A stretch of DNA of 64,000 nt from Hippophae tibetana (Eukaryota > Streptophyta > Magnoliopsida > Rosales > Elaeagnaceae), in NCBI GenBank assembly GCA_037013495.1, contig CM072801.1:101811816-101875815 (forward strand). Direction: 5' to 3'. Of this stretch, positions 1 through 15,500 are shown one piece after another. The notes below the pieces were generated by a model. That model did not search any database, had not been told where the DNA came from, and was given only the letters and a program-made list of their open reading frames with translations. A program made the position numbers and the translations under genes. Positions within the stretch are counted from its first letter, which is position 1; each line of letters begins with the position of its first letter.

Positions 1-220
1 TATACTAATAGAAGATATAATATTTATTTTTATAAAATAATTATATACTAATAGAAGTTATAATATTTATTTTTATAAAATAATTATTTTTTTCCACCTA
101 GCAAGGGTTTTTTTAATTTTATTCAATTGTAATTTTATTATCTTTTGTTGTCTACTTATTTATTTTTATTAATTATTGTCTCTTATGTATTTTATTTGAG
201 TGTTTATTATTTTGTGTTGG

Positions 221-3200
221 TTGGGCTACGTAAATTAATTGATTCTCTTTATTACTTATTTTTAGTTATTGATATTTTTATTATATTTTAATAATATATA
301 TAATAATTATTTTTTAACTACTTATTTATTACATAGTAATTACTTATTCTTACTTATTTATATTAACTTATTTATTTATTATATATATTATTTTTATAAT
401 ATTTGTTTTTATATACTTACATATTCTTAGTTATATATATTCATCTATTTATTATATACTAATAAAATTTAAAATAATTTTTTTATCCACGTAGCAAGAG
501 TTTTATTTAAGTTTATCCAATTTTAATGTCTATTTTCTCTTGTTCTTGAAGGAAAATATGAATTTATCCCTTATTATTGTAAATAATAATTACTTATTCT
601 TATTTATTTATATTTACATATTTATTATATTTTAATAATATATATAATAATAATTTTTCATCTATTTATTTTTATATAATAATTACTTATTCATGGTTAT
701 TTATATTTACATATTTATTTATTATATTAATTATTTTTATCAACTTACATATATTCTTAGTTATATATATTCATATTTATTATATACTAATAGAAGCTAT
801 AATCTTTATTTTTATAAAATAATTATATACTAATAGAAGTTATAATATTTATTTTTATAAAATAATTATTTTTTCCCACCTAGCAAGGGTTTTTTTTAAT
901 TTTATTCAATTGTAATTTTATTATCTTTTGTTGTCTACTTATTTATTTTTATTAATTATTGTCTCTTATGTATTTTATTTGAGTGTTTATTATTTTGTGT
1001 TGGTTGGGCTACGTAAATTAATTGATTCTCTTTATTACTTATTTTTAGTTATTGATATTTTTATTATATTTTAATAATATATATAATAATTATTTTTTAA
1101 CTACTTATTTATTACATAGTGATTACTTATTCTTACTTATTTATATTAACTTATTTATTTATTATATTAATTATTTTTATAATATTTGTTTTTATATACT
1201 TACATATTCTTAGTTATATATATTCATGTATTTATTATATACTAATAAAAGTGATAATAATTATTTTTATCCACGTAGCAAGAGTTCTATTTAAGTTTAT
1301 CCAATTTTAACGTCTATTTTTTGTTGTTCTTGTAAGAAAATATGAATCTATCCCTTATTACTATTAATAATAATTACTTATTCTTATTTATTAATATTTA
1401 CATATTTATTATATTTTAATAATATATATAATAATAATTTATCATCTATTAATTTTTATATAGTAATTACTTATTCATGGTTATTTATATTTATATATTT
1501 ATTAATTATATTAATTATTTTTATCAACTTACATATATTCTTAGTTATATATATTCATATTTATTATATACTAATAGAAGCTATAATCTTTATTTTTATA
1601 AAATAATTATTATTTATAATTATTTTTTTCCACCTAGCAAGGGTTTTTTTTTAATTTTATTCAATTGTAACGTTATTATCTTTTGTCGTCTATTTATTTG
1701 TTATTATTAATTATTCTCTCTTATGTATTTTATTTGAGTGTTTATTATTTTGTGTTGGTTGGGCTACGTAAATTAATTGATTCTCTTTATTACTTATTTT
1801 TAGTTATTGATATTCTTTATTATATTTTAATAATATATATAATAATTATTTTTTAACTACTTATTTATTACATAGTAATTACTTATTCTTACTTATTTAT
1901 ATTAACTTATTTATTTATTATATATATTATTTTTATAATATTTGTTTTTATATACTTACATATTCTTAGTTATATATATTCATCTATTTATTATATACTA
2001 ATAAAATTTATAATAATTTTTTTTATCCACGTAGCAAGAGTTTTATTTAAGTTTATCCAATTTTAATGTCTATTTTCTCTTGTTCTTGAAGGAAAATATG
2101 AATTTATCCCTTATTATTGTAAATAATAATTACTTATTCTTATTTATTTATATTTACATATTTATTATATTTTAATAATATATATAATAATAATTTTTCA
2201 TCTATTTATTTTTATATAATAATTACTTATTCATGGTTATTTATATTTACATATTTATTTATTATATTAATTATTTTTATCAACTTACATATATTCTTAG
2301 TTATATATATTCATATTTATTATATACTAATAGAAGCTATAATCTTTATTTTTATAAAATAATTATATACTAATAGAAGTTATAATATTTATTTTTATAA
2401 AATAATTATTTTTTCCCACCTAGCAAGGGTTTTTTTTAATTTTATTCAATTGTAATTTTATTATCTTTTGTTGTCTACTTATTTATTTTTATTAATTATT
2501 GTCTCTTATGTATTTTATTTGAGTGTTTATTATTTTGTGTTGGTTGGGCTACGTAAATTAATTGATTCTCTTTATTAGTTATTTTTAGTTATTGATATTT
2601 TTATTATATTTTAATAATATATATAATAATTATTTTTTAACTACTTATTTATTACATAGTGATTACTTATTCTTACTTATTTATATTAACTTATTTATTT
2701 ATTATATTAATTATTTTTATAATATTTGTTTTTATATACTTACATATTCTTAGTTATATATATTCATGTATTTATTATATACTAATAAAAGTGATAATAA
2801 TTATTTTTATCCACGTAGCAAGAGTTCTATTTAAGTTTATCCAATTTTAACGTCTATTTTTTGTTGTTCTTGTAAGAAAATATGAATCTATCCCTTATTA
2901 CTATTAATAATAATTACTTATTCTTATTTATTAATATTTACATATTTATTATATTTTAATAATATATATAATAATAATTTATCATCTATTAATTTTTATA
3001 TAGTAATTACTTATTCATGGTTATTTATATTTATATATTTATTAATTATATTAATTATTTTTATCAACTTACATATATTCTTAGTTATATATATTCATAT
3101 TTATTATATACTAATAGAAGCTATAATCTTTATTTTTATAAAATAATTATTATTTATAATTATTTTTTTCCACCTAGCAAGGGTTTTTTTTTAATTTTAT

Positions 3201-6200
3201 TCAATTGTAACGTTATTATCTTTTGTCGTCTATTTATTTGTTATTATTAATTATTCTCTCTTATATATTTTATTTGAGTGTTTATTATTTTGTGTTGGTT
3301 GGGCTACGTAAATTAATTGATTCTCTTTATTACTTATTTTTAGTTATTGATATTTTTTATTATATTTTAATAATATATATAATAATTATTTTTTAACTAC
3401 TTATTTATTACATAGTAATTACTTATTCTTACTTATTTATATTAACTTATTTATTTATTATATATATTATTTTTATAATATTTGTTTTTATATACTTACA
3501 TATTCTTAGTTATATATATTCATCTATTTATTATATACTAATAAAATTTATAATAATTTTTTTTATCCACGTAGCAAGAGTTTTATTTAAGTTTATCCAA
3601 TTTTAATGTCTATTTTCTCTTGTTCTTGAAGGAAAATATGAATTTATCCCTTATTATTGTAAATAATAATTACTTATTCTTATTTATTTATATTTACATA
3701 TTTATTATATTTTAATAATATATATAATAATAATTTTTCATCTATTTATTTTTATATAATAATTACTTATTCATGGTTATTTATATTTACATATTTATTT
3801 ATTATATTAATTATTTTTATCAACTTACATATATTCTTAGTTATATATATTCATATTTATTATATACTAATAGAAGCTATAATCTTTATTTTTATAAAAT
3901 AATTATATACTAATAGAAGTTATAATATTTATTTTTATAAAATAATTATTTTTTCCCACCTAGCAAGGGTTTTTTTTAATTTTATTCAATTGTAATTTTA
4001 TTATCTTTTGTTGTCTACTTATTTATTTTTATTAATTATTGTCTCTTATGTATTTTATTTGAGTGTTTATTATTTTGTGTTGGTTGGGCTACGTAAATTA
4101 ATTGATTCTCTTTATTAGTTATTTTTAGTTATTGATATTTTTATTATATTTTAATAATATATATAATAATTATTTTTTAACTACTTATTTATTACATAGT
4201 GATTACTTATTCTTACTTATTTATATTAACTTATTTATTTATTATATTAATTATTTTTATAATATTTGTTTTTATATACTTACATATTCTTAGTTATATA
4301 TATTCATGTATTTATTATATACTAATAAAAGTGATAATAATTATTTTTATCCACGTAGCAAGAGTTCTATTTAAGTTTATCCAATTTTAACGTCTATTTT
4401 TTGTTGTTCTTGTAAGAAAATATGAATCTATCCCTTATTACTATTAATAATAATTACTTATTCTTATTTATTAATATTTACATATTTATTATATTTTAAT
4501 AATATATATAATAATAATTTATCATCTATTAATTTTTATATAGTAATTACTTATTCATGGTTATTTATATTTATATATTTATTAATTATATTAATTATTT
4601 TTATCAACTTACATATATTCTTAGTTATATATATTCATATTTATTATATACTAATAGAAGCTATAATCTTTATTTTTATAAAATAATTATTATTTATAAT
4701 TATTTTTTTCCACCTAGCAAGGGTTTTTTTTTTAATTTTATTCAATTGTAACGTTATTATCTTTTGTCGTCTATTTATTTGTTATTATTAATTATTCTCT
4801 CTTATGTATTTTATTTGAGTGTTTATTATTTTGTGTTGGTTGGGCTACGTAAATTAATTGATTCTCTTTATTACTTATTTTTAGTTATTGATATTCTTTA
4901 TTATATTTTAATAATATATATAATAATTATTTTTTAACTACTTATTTATTACATAGTAATTACTTATTCTTACTTATTTATATTAACTTATTTATTTATT
5001 ATATATATTATTTTTATAATATTTGTTTTTATATACTTACATATTCTTAGTTATATATATTCATCTATTTATTATATACTAATAAAATTTATAATAATTT
5101 TTTTTATCCACGTAGCAAGAGTTTTATTTAAGTTTATCCAATTTTAATGTCTATTTTCTCTTGTTCTTGAAGGAAAATATGAATTTATCCCTTATTATTG
5201 TAAATAATAATTACTTATTCTTATTTATTTATATTTACATATTTATTATATTTTAATAATATATATAATAATAATTTTTCATCTATTTATTTTTATATAA
5301 TAATTACTTATTCATGGTTATTTATATTTACATATTTATTTATTATATTAATTATTTTTATCAACTTACATATATTCTTAGTTATATATATTCATATTTA
5401 TTATATACTAATAGAAGCTATAATCTTTATTTTTATAAAATAATTATATACTAATAGAAGTTATAATATTTATTTTTATAAAATAATTATTTTTTCCCAC
5501 CTAGCAAGGGTTTTTTTTAATTTTATTCAATTGTAATTTTATTATCTTTTGTTGTCTACTTATTTATTTTTATTAATTATTGTCTCTTATGTATTTTATT
5601 TGAGTGTTTATTATTTTGTGTTGGTTGGGCTACGTAAATTAATTGATTCTCTTTATTACTTATTTTTAGTTATTGATATTTTTATTATATTTTAATAATA
5701 TATATAATAATTATTTTTTAACTACTTATTTATTACATAGTGATTACTTATTCTTACTTATTTATATTAACTTATTTATTTATTATATTAATTATTTTTA
5801 TAATATTTGTTTTTATATACTTACATATTCTTAGTTATATATATTAATGTATTTATTATATACTAATAAAAGTGATAATAATTATTTTTATCCACGTAGC
5901 AAGAGTTCTATTTAAGTTTATCCAATTTTAACGTCTATTTTTTGTTGTTCTTGTAAGAAAATATGAATCTATCCCTTATTACTATTAATAATAATTACTT
6001 ATTCTTATTTATTAATATTTACATATTTATTATATTTTAATAATATATATAATAATAATTTATCATCTATTAATTTTTATATAGTAATTACTTATTCATG
6101 GTTATTTATATTTATATATTTATTAATTATATTAATTATTTTTATCAACTTACATATATTCTTAGTTATATATATTCATATTTATTATATACTAATAGAA

Positions 6201-6378
6201 GCTATAATCTTTATTTTTATAAAATAATTATTATTTATAATTATTTTTTCCACCTAGCAAGGGTTTTTTTTAATTTTATTCAATTGTAACGTTATTATCT
6301 TTTGTCGTCTATTTATTTGTTATTATTAATTATTCTCTCTTATGTATTTTATTTGAGTGTTTATTATTTTGTGTTGGT
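221..6378. repeat. Higher-order repeat: four 1.54-kb dimers (L+S monomers)
   Basis: Landmark spacing alternates 783, 755, 785, 755, 785, 756, 785, 754. This gives a dimer period of 1,538-1,541 bp repeated four times. Copies one period apart are almost identical over long stretches (for example around 1119, 2659 and 4199), while the two monomers within a dimer differ more. That is the definition of a higher-order repeat. Confidence 0.9.
1004..1758. repeat. Example monomer showing two related half-units
   Basis: This S-class monomer shows the internal structure found throughout. Half A starts near 1119 with attacttattctta, continues to ttagttatatatattcatg, tatactaataaaag and ccacgtagcaagagtt, and ends near ccaattttaacg. 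Half B starts near 1465 with attacttattcatgg and repeats the same order: ttagttatatatattcat, tatactaatagaag, ccacctagcaaggg, then caattgtaacg. The halves are 350-420 bp long and clearly related but diverged, so the monomer is probably an ancient dimer. Long monomers (such as 221-1003) repeat a 43-bp segment beginning tatactaatagaag in half B. Short monomers have one copy followed by tatttataattatt, which accounts for the 30-bp class difference. Confidence 0.75.
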
Positions 6379-9300
6379 TGGGCTACGTAAATTAATTGAT
6401 TCTCTTTATTACTTATTTTTAGTTATTAATATTCTTTATTATATTTTAATAATATATATAATAATTATTTTTTAACTACTTATTTATTACATAGTAATTA
6501 CTTATTCTTACTTATTTATATTAACTTATTTATTTATTATATATATTATTTTTATAATATTTGTTTTTATATACTTACATATTCTTAGTTATATATATTC
6601 ATCTATTTATTATATACTAATAAAATTTATAATAATTTTTTTTATCCACGTAGCAAGAGTTTTATTTAAGTTTATCCAATTTTAATGTCTATTTTCTCTT
6701 GTTCTTGAAGGAAAATATGAATTTATCCCTTATTATTGTAAATAATAATTACTTATTCTTATTTATTTATATTTACATATTTATTATATTTTAATAATAT
6801 ATATAATAATAATTTTTCATCTATTTATTTTTATATAATAATTACTTATTCATGGTTATTTATATTTACATATTTATTTATTATATTAATTATTTTTATC
6901 AACTTACATATATTCTTAGTTATATATATTCATATTTATTATATACTAATAGAAGATATAATCTTTATTTTTATAAAATAATTATTATTTATAATTATTT
7001 TTTTCCACCTAGCAAGGGTTTTTTTTTAATTTTATTCAATTGTAACGTTATTATCTTTTGTCGTCTATTTATTTGTTATTATTAATTATTCTCTCTTATG
7101 TATTTTATTTGAGTGTTTATTATTTTGTGTTGGTTGGGCTACGTAAATTAATTGATTCTCTTTATTACTTATTTTTAGTTATTGATATTCTTTATTATAT
7201 TTTAATAATATATATAATAATTATTTTTTAACTACTTATTTATTACATAGTAATTACTTATTCTTACTTATTTATATTAACTTATTTATTTATTATATAT
7301 ATTATTTTTATAATATTTGTTTTTATATACTTACATATTCTTAGTTATATATATTCATCTATTTATTATATACTAATAAAATTTATAATAATTTTTTTTA
7401 TCCACGTAGCAAGAGTTTTATTTAACTTTATCCAATTTTAATGTCTATTTTCTCTTGTTCTTGAAGGAAAATATGAATTTATCCCTTATTATTGTAAATA
7501 ATAATTACTTATTCTTATTTATTTATATTTACATATTTATTATATTTTAATAATATATATAATAATAATTTTTCATCTATTTATTTTTATATAATAATTA
7601 CTTATTCATGGTTATTTATATTTACATATTTATTTATTATATTAATTATTTTTATCAACTTACATATATTCTTAGTTATATATATTCATATTTATTATAT
7701 ACTAATAGAAGCTATAATATTTATTTTTATAAAATAATTATATACTAATAGATGTTATAATATTTATTTTATAAAATAATTATTTTTTTCCACCTAGCAA
7801 GGGTTTTTTTAATTTTATTCAATTGTAATGTTATATCTTTTGTTGTCTATTTATTTGTTTTTATTAATTATTTTCTCTTATGTATTTTATTTGAGTGTTT
7901 ATTATTTTGTGTTGGTTGGGCTACGTAAATTAATTGATTCTCTTTATTACTTATTTTTAGTTATTGATATTCTTTATTATATTTTAATAATATATATAAT
8001 AATTCTTTTTTAACTACTTATTTATTACATAGTGATTACTTATTCTTACTTATTTATATTAACTTATTTATTTATTATATTAATTATTTTTATAATATTT
8101 GTTTTTATATACTTACATATTCTTAGTTATATATATTCAAGTATTTATTATATACTAATAAAAGTGATAATAATTATTTTTATCCACGTAGCAAGAGTTT
8201 TATTTAAGTTTATCCAATTTTAACGTCTATTTTTTGTTGTTCTTGTAGGAAAATATGAATCTATCCCTTATTAATGTAAATAATAATTACTTATTCTTAT
8301 TTATTTATATTTACATATTTATTATATTTTAATAATATATATAATAATAATTTTTCATCTATTTATTTTTATATATTAATTACTTATTTATGGTTATTTA
8401 TATTAACTTATTTATTTATTATATTAATTATTTTTATCAACTTACATATATTATTAGTTATATATATTCATATTTATTATATACTAATAGAAGCTATAAT
8501 ATTTATTTTTATAAAATAATTATATACTAATAGAAGTTATAATATTTATTTTTATAATATAATTATTTTTTTCCACCTAGTAAGAGTTTTTTTTAATTTT
8601 ATTAAATTGTAACGTTATTTTCTTTTGATGTCTATTTATTTGTTTTTATTAATTATTGTCTCTTATGTATTTTATTTGAGTGTTTATTATTTTGTGTTGG
8701 TTGGGCTACGTAAATCAATTGATTCTCTTTATTACTTATTTTTAGTTATTGATATTCTTTATTATATTTTAATAATATATATAATAATTCTTTTTTAACT
8801 ACTTATTTATTACATAGTGATTACTTATTCTTACTTATTTATATTAACTTATTTATTTATTATATTAATTATTTTTATAATATTTGTTTTTATATACTTA
8901 CATATTCTTAGTTATATATATTCATGTATTTATTATATACTAATAAAAGTGATAATAATTATTTTTATCCACGTAGCAAGAGTTCTATTTAAGTTTATCC
9001 AATTTTAACGTCTATTTTTTGTTGTTCTTGTAGGAAAATATGAATCTATCCCTTATTACTGTAAATAATAATTACTTATTCTTATTTATTTATATTTACA
9101 TATTTATTATATTTTAATAATATATATAATAATAATTTTTCATCTATTTATTTTTATATATTAATTACTTATTTATGGTTATTTATATTAACTTATTTAT
9201 TTATTATATTAATTATTTTTATCAACTTACATATATTATTAGTTATATATATTCATATTTTTTATATACTAATAGAAGCTATAATATTTATTTTTATAAA

Positions 9301-12300
9301 ATAATTATATACTAATAGAAGTTATAATATTTATTTTTATAATATAATTATTTTTTTCCACCTAGTAAGAGTTTTTTTTAATTTTATTAAATTGTAACGT
9401 TATTTTCTTTTGATGTCTATTTATTTGTTTTTATTAATTATTGTCTCTTATGTATTTTATTTGAGTGTTTATTATTTTGTGTTGGTTGGGCTACGTAAAT
9501 CAATTGATTCTCTTTATTACTTATTTTTAGTTATTGATATTCTTTATTATATTTTAATAATATATATAATAATTCTTTTTTAACTACTTATTTATTACAT
9601 AGTGATTACTTATTCTTACTTATTTATATTAACTTATTTATTTATTATATTAATTATTTTTATAATATTTGTTTTTATATACTTACATATTCTTAGTTAT
9701 ATATATTCATGTATTTATTATATACTAATAAAAGTGATAATAATTATTTTTATCCACGTAGCAAGAGTTCTATTTAAGTTTATCCAATTTTAACGTCTAT
9801 TTTTTGTTGTTCTTGTAGGAAAATATGAATCTATCCCTTATTACTGTAAATAATAATTACTTATTCTTATTTATTTATATTTACATATTTATTATATTTT
9901 AATAATATATATAATAATAATTTTTCATCTATTTATTTTTATATATTAATTACTTATTTATGGTTATTTATATTAACTTATTTATTTATTATATTAATTA
10001 TTTTTATCAACTTACATATATTCTTAGTTATATATATTCATATTTATTATATACTAATAGAAGCTATAATCTTTATTTTTATAAAATAATTATTATTTAT
10101 AATTATTTTTTTCCACCTAGCAAGGGTTTTTTTTTAATTTTATTCAATTGTAACGTTATTATCTTTTGTCGTCTATTTATTTGTTATTATTAATTATTCT
10201 CTCTTATGTATTTTATTTGAGTGTTTATTATTTTGTGTTGGTTGGGCTACGTAAATTAATTGATTCTCTTTATTACTTATTTTTAGTTATTGATATTCTT
10301 TATTATATTTTAATAATATATATAATAATTATTTTTTAACTACTTATTTATTACATAGTAATTACTTATTCTTACTTATTTATATTAACTTATTTATTTA
10401 TTATATTTATTATTTTTATAATATTTGTTTTTATATACTTACATATTCTTAGTTATATATATTCATCTATTTATTATATACTAATAAAATTTATAATAAT
10501 TTTTTTTATCCACGTAGCAAGAGTTTTATTTAAGTTTATCCAATTTTAACGTCTATTTTCTCTTGTTCTTGAAGGAAAATATGAATTTATCCCTTATTAT
10601 TGTAAATAATAATTACTTATTCTTATTTATTTATATTTACATATTTATTATATTTTAATAATATATATAATAATAATTTTTCATCTATTTATTTTTATAT
10701 AATAATTACTTATTCATGGTTATTTATATTTACATATTTATTTATTATATTAATTATTTTTATCAACTTACATATATTCTTAGTTATATATATTCATATT
10801 TATTATATACTAATAGAAGCTATAATATTTATTTTTATAAAATAATTATATACTAATAGAAGTAATAATATTTATTTTTATAAAATAATTATTTTTTTCC
10901 ACCTAGCAAGGGTTTTTTTAATTTTATTCAATTGTAATGTTATTATCTTTTGTTGTCTACTTATTTATTTTTTTATTAATTATTGTCTCTTATGTATTTT
11001 ATTTGAGTGTTTATTATTTTGTGTTGGTTGGGCTACGTAAATCAATTGATTCTCTTTATTACTTATTTTTAGTTATTGATATTCTTTATTATATTTTAAT
11101 AATATATATAATAATTCTTTTTTAACTACTTATTTATTACATAGTAATTTCTTATTCTTACTTATTTATATTAACTTATTTATTTATTATATTAATTATT
11201 TTTATAATATTTGTTTTTATATACTTACATATTCTTAGTTATATATATTCAAGTATTTATTATATACTAATAAAAGTGATAATAATTATTTTTATCCATG
11301 TAGCAAGAGTTTTATTTAAGTTTATCCAATTTTAACGTCTATTTTTTGTTGTTCTTGTAGGAAAATATGAATCTATCACTTATTACTGTAAATAATAAGT
11401 ACTTATTCTTATTTAATTATATTTACATATTTATTATATTTTAATAATATATATAATAATAATTTTTCATCTATTTATTTTTATATATTAATTACTTATT
11501 TATGGTTATTTATATTAACTTATTTATTTATTATATTAATTATTTTTATCAACTTACATATATTATTAGTTATATATATTCATATTTATAATATACTAAT
11601 AGAAGCTATAATATTTATTTTTATAAAATAATTATATACTAATAGAAGTTATAATATTTATTTTTATAATATAATTATTTTTTTCCACCTAGTAAGAGTT
11701 TTTTTTAATTTTATTAAATTGTAACGTTATTTTCTTTTGATGTCTATTTATTTGTTTTTATTAATTATTGTCTCTTGAGTATTTTATTTGAGTGTTTATT
11801 ATTTTGTGTTGGTTGGGCTACGTAAATCAATTGATTCTCTTTATTACTTATTTTTAGTTATTGATATTCTTTATTATATTTTAATAATATATATAATAAT
11901 TCTTTTTTAACTACTTATTTATTACATAGTGATTACTTATTCTTACTTATTTATATTAACTTATTTATTTATTATATTAATTATTTTTATAATATTTGTT
12001 TTTATATACTTACATATTCTTAGTTATATATATTCATGTATTTATTATATACTAATAAAAGTGATAATAATTATTTTTATCCACGTAGCAAGAGTTCTAT
12101 TTAAGTTTATCCAATTTTAACGTCTATTTTTTGTTGTTCTTGTAGGAAAATATGAATCTATCCCTTATTACTGTAAATAATAATTACTTATTCTTATTTA
12201 TTTATATTTACATATTTATTATATTTTAATAATATATATAATAATAATTTTTCATCTATTTATTTTTATATATTAATTACTTATTTATGGTTATTTATAT

Positions 12301-12568
12301 TAACTTATTTATTTATTATATTAATTATTTTTATCAACTTACATATATTATTAGTTATATATATTCATATTTATTATATACTAATAGAAGCTATAATATT
12401 TATTTTTATAAAATAATTATTATTTATAATTATTTTTTTCTACATAGCGAGGGTTTTTTTTTAATTTTATTCAATTGTAACTTTATTATCTTTTGTCGTC
12501 TATTTATTTGTTATTATTAATTATTGTCTCTTATGTATTTTATTTGAGTGTTTATTATTTTGTGTTGG
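6379..12568. repeat. Satellite stretch without one fixed higher-order period
   Basis: Monomer spacings are 755, 782, 785, 785, 756, 787, 784 and 756. Two S monomers are adjacent at the start (6379 and 7134 landmarks follow 754 and 755-bp steps). The units around 8817 and 9602 are near-identical 785-bp neighbours. A similar unit returns at 11929, 2,327 bp after 9602. This looks like a region where dimer, monomer and trimer registers meet after unequal exchange. Confidence 0.7.
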
Positions 12569-15500
12569 TTGGGCTACGTAAATTAATTGATTCTCTTTAT
12601 TACTTATTTTTAGTTATTTATATTCTTTATTATATTTTAATAATATATATAATAATTATTTTTAACTACTTATTTATTAAATAGTGATTACTTATTCTTA
12701 CTTATTTATATTAACTTATTTATTTATTATATTAATTATTTTTATAATATTTGTTTTTATATACTTACATATTCTTAGTTATAAATATTCATGTATTTAT
12801 TATATACAAATAAAAGTGATAATAATTATTTTTATCCACGTAGCAAGAGTTCTATTTAAGTTTATCCAATTTTAACGTCTATTTTTTGTTGTTCTTGTAG
12901 GAAAATATGAATATATCCCTTGTTACTGTTAATAATAATTACTTATTCTTATTTATTTATATTTACATATTTATTATATTTTAATAATACATATAATAAT
13001 AATTTTTCATCTATTTATTTTTATATAGTAATTACTTATTCATTGTTATTTATATTTACATATTTATTTATTATATTAATTATTTTTATCAACTTACATA
13101 TATTATTAGTTATATATATTCATATTTTTTATATACTAATAGAAGCTATAATATTTATTTTTATAAAATAATTATATACTAATAGATGTTATAATATTTA
13201 TTTTTATAAAATAATTATTTTTTTCCACCTAGCAAGGGTTTTTTTAATTTTATTCAATTGTAAAGTTATATCTTTTGTCGTCTATTTATTTGTTATTATT
13301 AATTATTGTCTCTTATGTATTTTATTTGAGTGTTTATTATTTTGTGTTGGTTGGGCTACGTAAATTAATTGATTCTCTTTATTACTTATTTTTAGTTATT
13401 GATATTCTTTATTATATTTTAATAATATATATAATAATTATTTTTTAACTACTTATTTATTACATAGTAATTACTTATTCTTACTTATTTATATTAACTT
13501 ATTTATTTATTATATATATTATTTTTATAATATTTGTTTTTATATACTTACATATTCTTAGTTATATATATTCATCTATTTATTATATACTAATAAAATT
13601 TAAAATAATTTTTTTTATCCACGTAGCAAGAGTTTTATTTAAGTTTATCCAATTTTAATGTCAATTTTCTCTTGTTCTTGAAGGAAAATATGAATTTATC
13701 CCTTATTATTGTAAATAATAATTACTTATTCTTATTTATTTATATTTACATATTTATTATATTTTAATAATATATATAATAATAATTTTTCATCTATTTA
13801 TTTTTATATATTAATTACTTATTTATGGTTATTTATATTAACTTATTTATTTATTATATTAATTATTTTTATCAACTTACATATATTATTACTTATATAT
13901 ATTCATATTTATTATATACTAATAGAAGCAATAATATTTATTTTTATAAAATAATTATATACTAATAGAAGTTATAATATTTATTTTTATAATATAATTA
14001 TTTTTTTCCACCTAGTAAGAGTTTTTTTTAATTTTATTAAATTGTAACGTTATTTTCTTTTGATGTCTATTTATTTGTTTTTATTAATTATTGTCTCTTA
14101 TGTATTTTATTTGAGTGTTTATTATTTTGTGTTGGTTGGGCTACGTAAATCAATTGATTCTCTTTATTACTTATTTTTAGTTATTGATATTCTTTATTAT
14201 ATTTTAATAATATATATAATAATTCTTTTTTAACTACTTATTTATTACATAGTGATTACTTATTCTTACTTATTTATATTAACTTATTTATTTAATTATA
14301 TTAATTATTTTTATAATATTTGTTTTTATATACTTACATATTCTTAGTTATATATATTCATGTATTTATTATATACTAATAAAAGTGATAATAATTATTT
14401 TTATCCACGTAGCAAGAGTTCTATTTAAGTTTATCCAATTTTAACGTCTATTTTTTGTTGTTCTTGTAGGAAAATATGAATCTATCCTTATTACTGTAAA
14501 TAATAATTACTTATTCTTATTTATTTATATTTACATATTTATTATATTTTAATAATACATATAATAATAATTTTTCATCTATTTATTTTTATATAGTAAT
14601 TACTTATTCATTGTTATTTATATTTACATATTTATTTATTATATTAATTATTTTTATCAACTTACATATATTATTAGTTATATATATTCATATTTTTTAT
14701 ATACTAATAGAAGCTATAATATTTATTTTTATAAAATAATTATATACTAATAGATGTTATAATATTTATTTTTATAAAATAATTATTTTTTTCCACCTAG
14801 CAAGGGTTTTTTTAATTTTATTCAATTGTAATGTTATATCTTTTGTTGTCTATTTATTTGTTTTTATTAATTATTTTCTCTTATGTATTTTATTTGAGTG
14901 TTTATTATTTTGTGTTGGTTGGGCTACGTAAATTAATTGATTCTCTTTATTACTTATTTTTAGTTATTTATATTCTTTATTATATTTTAATAATATATAT
15001 AATAATTATTTTTAACTACTTATTTATTAAATAGTGATTACTTATTCTTACTTATTTATATTAACTTATTTATTTATTATATTAATTATTTTTATAATAT
15101 TTGTTTTTATATACTTACATATTCTTAGTTATATATATTCATGTATTTATTATATACAAATAAAAGTGATAATAATTATTTTTATCCACGTAGCAAGAGT
15201 TCTATTTAAGTTTATCCAATTTTAACGTCTATTTTTTGTTGTTCTTGTAGGAAAATATGAATATATCCCTTATTACTGTTAATAATAATTACTTATTCTT
15301 ATTTATTTATATTTACATATTTATTATATTTTAATAATACATATAATAATAATTTTTCATCTATTTATTTTTATATAGTAATTACTTATTCATTGTTATT
15401 TATATTTACATATTTATTTATTATATTAATTATTTTTATCAACTTACATATATTATTAGTTATATATATTCATATTTTTTATATACTAATAGAAGCTATA

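Noticed and set aside
1119-1310. Recurrent 63-codon open frame in half A of the monomers, seen dozens of times
   Set aside because: It opens with GTG rather than ATG, encodes low-complexity Ile/Tyr/Phe/Leu sequence and is lost in copies such as the one near 5740. Its frame is kept by copy homogenisation, not by coding constraint.
1477-1710. 77-codon ATG frame in half B of many monomers
   Set aside because: It has low complexity, its length varies with the poly-T run after caaggg, and it has no promoter or homologue. Tandem repetition explains it.
12920-13171. 83-codon frame repeated at 17592-17843
   Set aside because: It opens with TTG and is a fusion of two A/T-rich frames within a monomer. 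Identity of the two copies comes from the 4.67-kb duplication.
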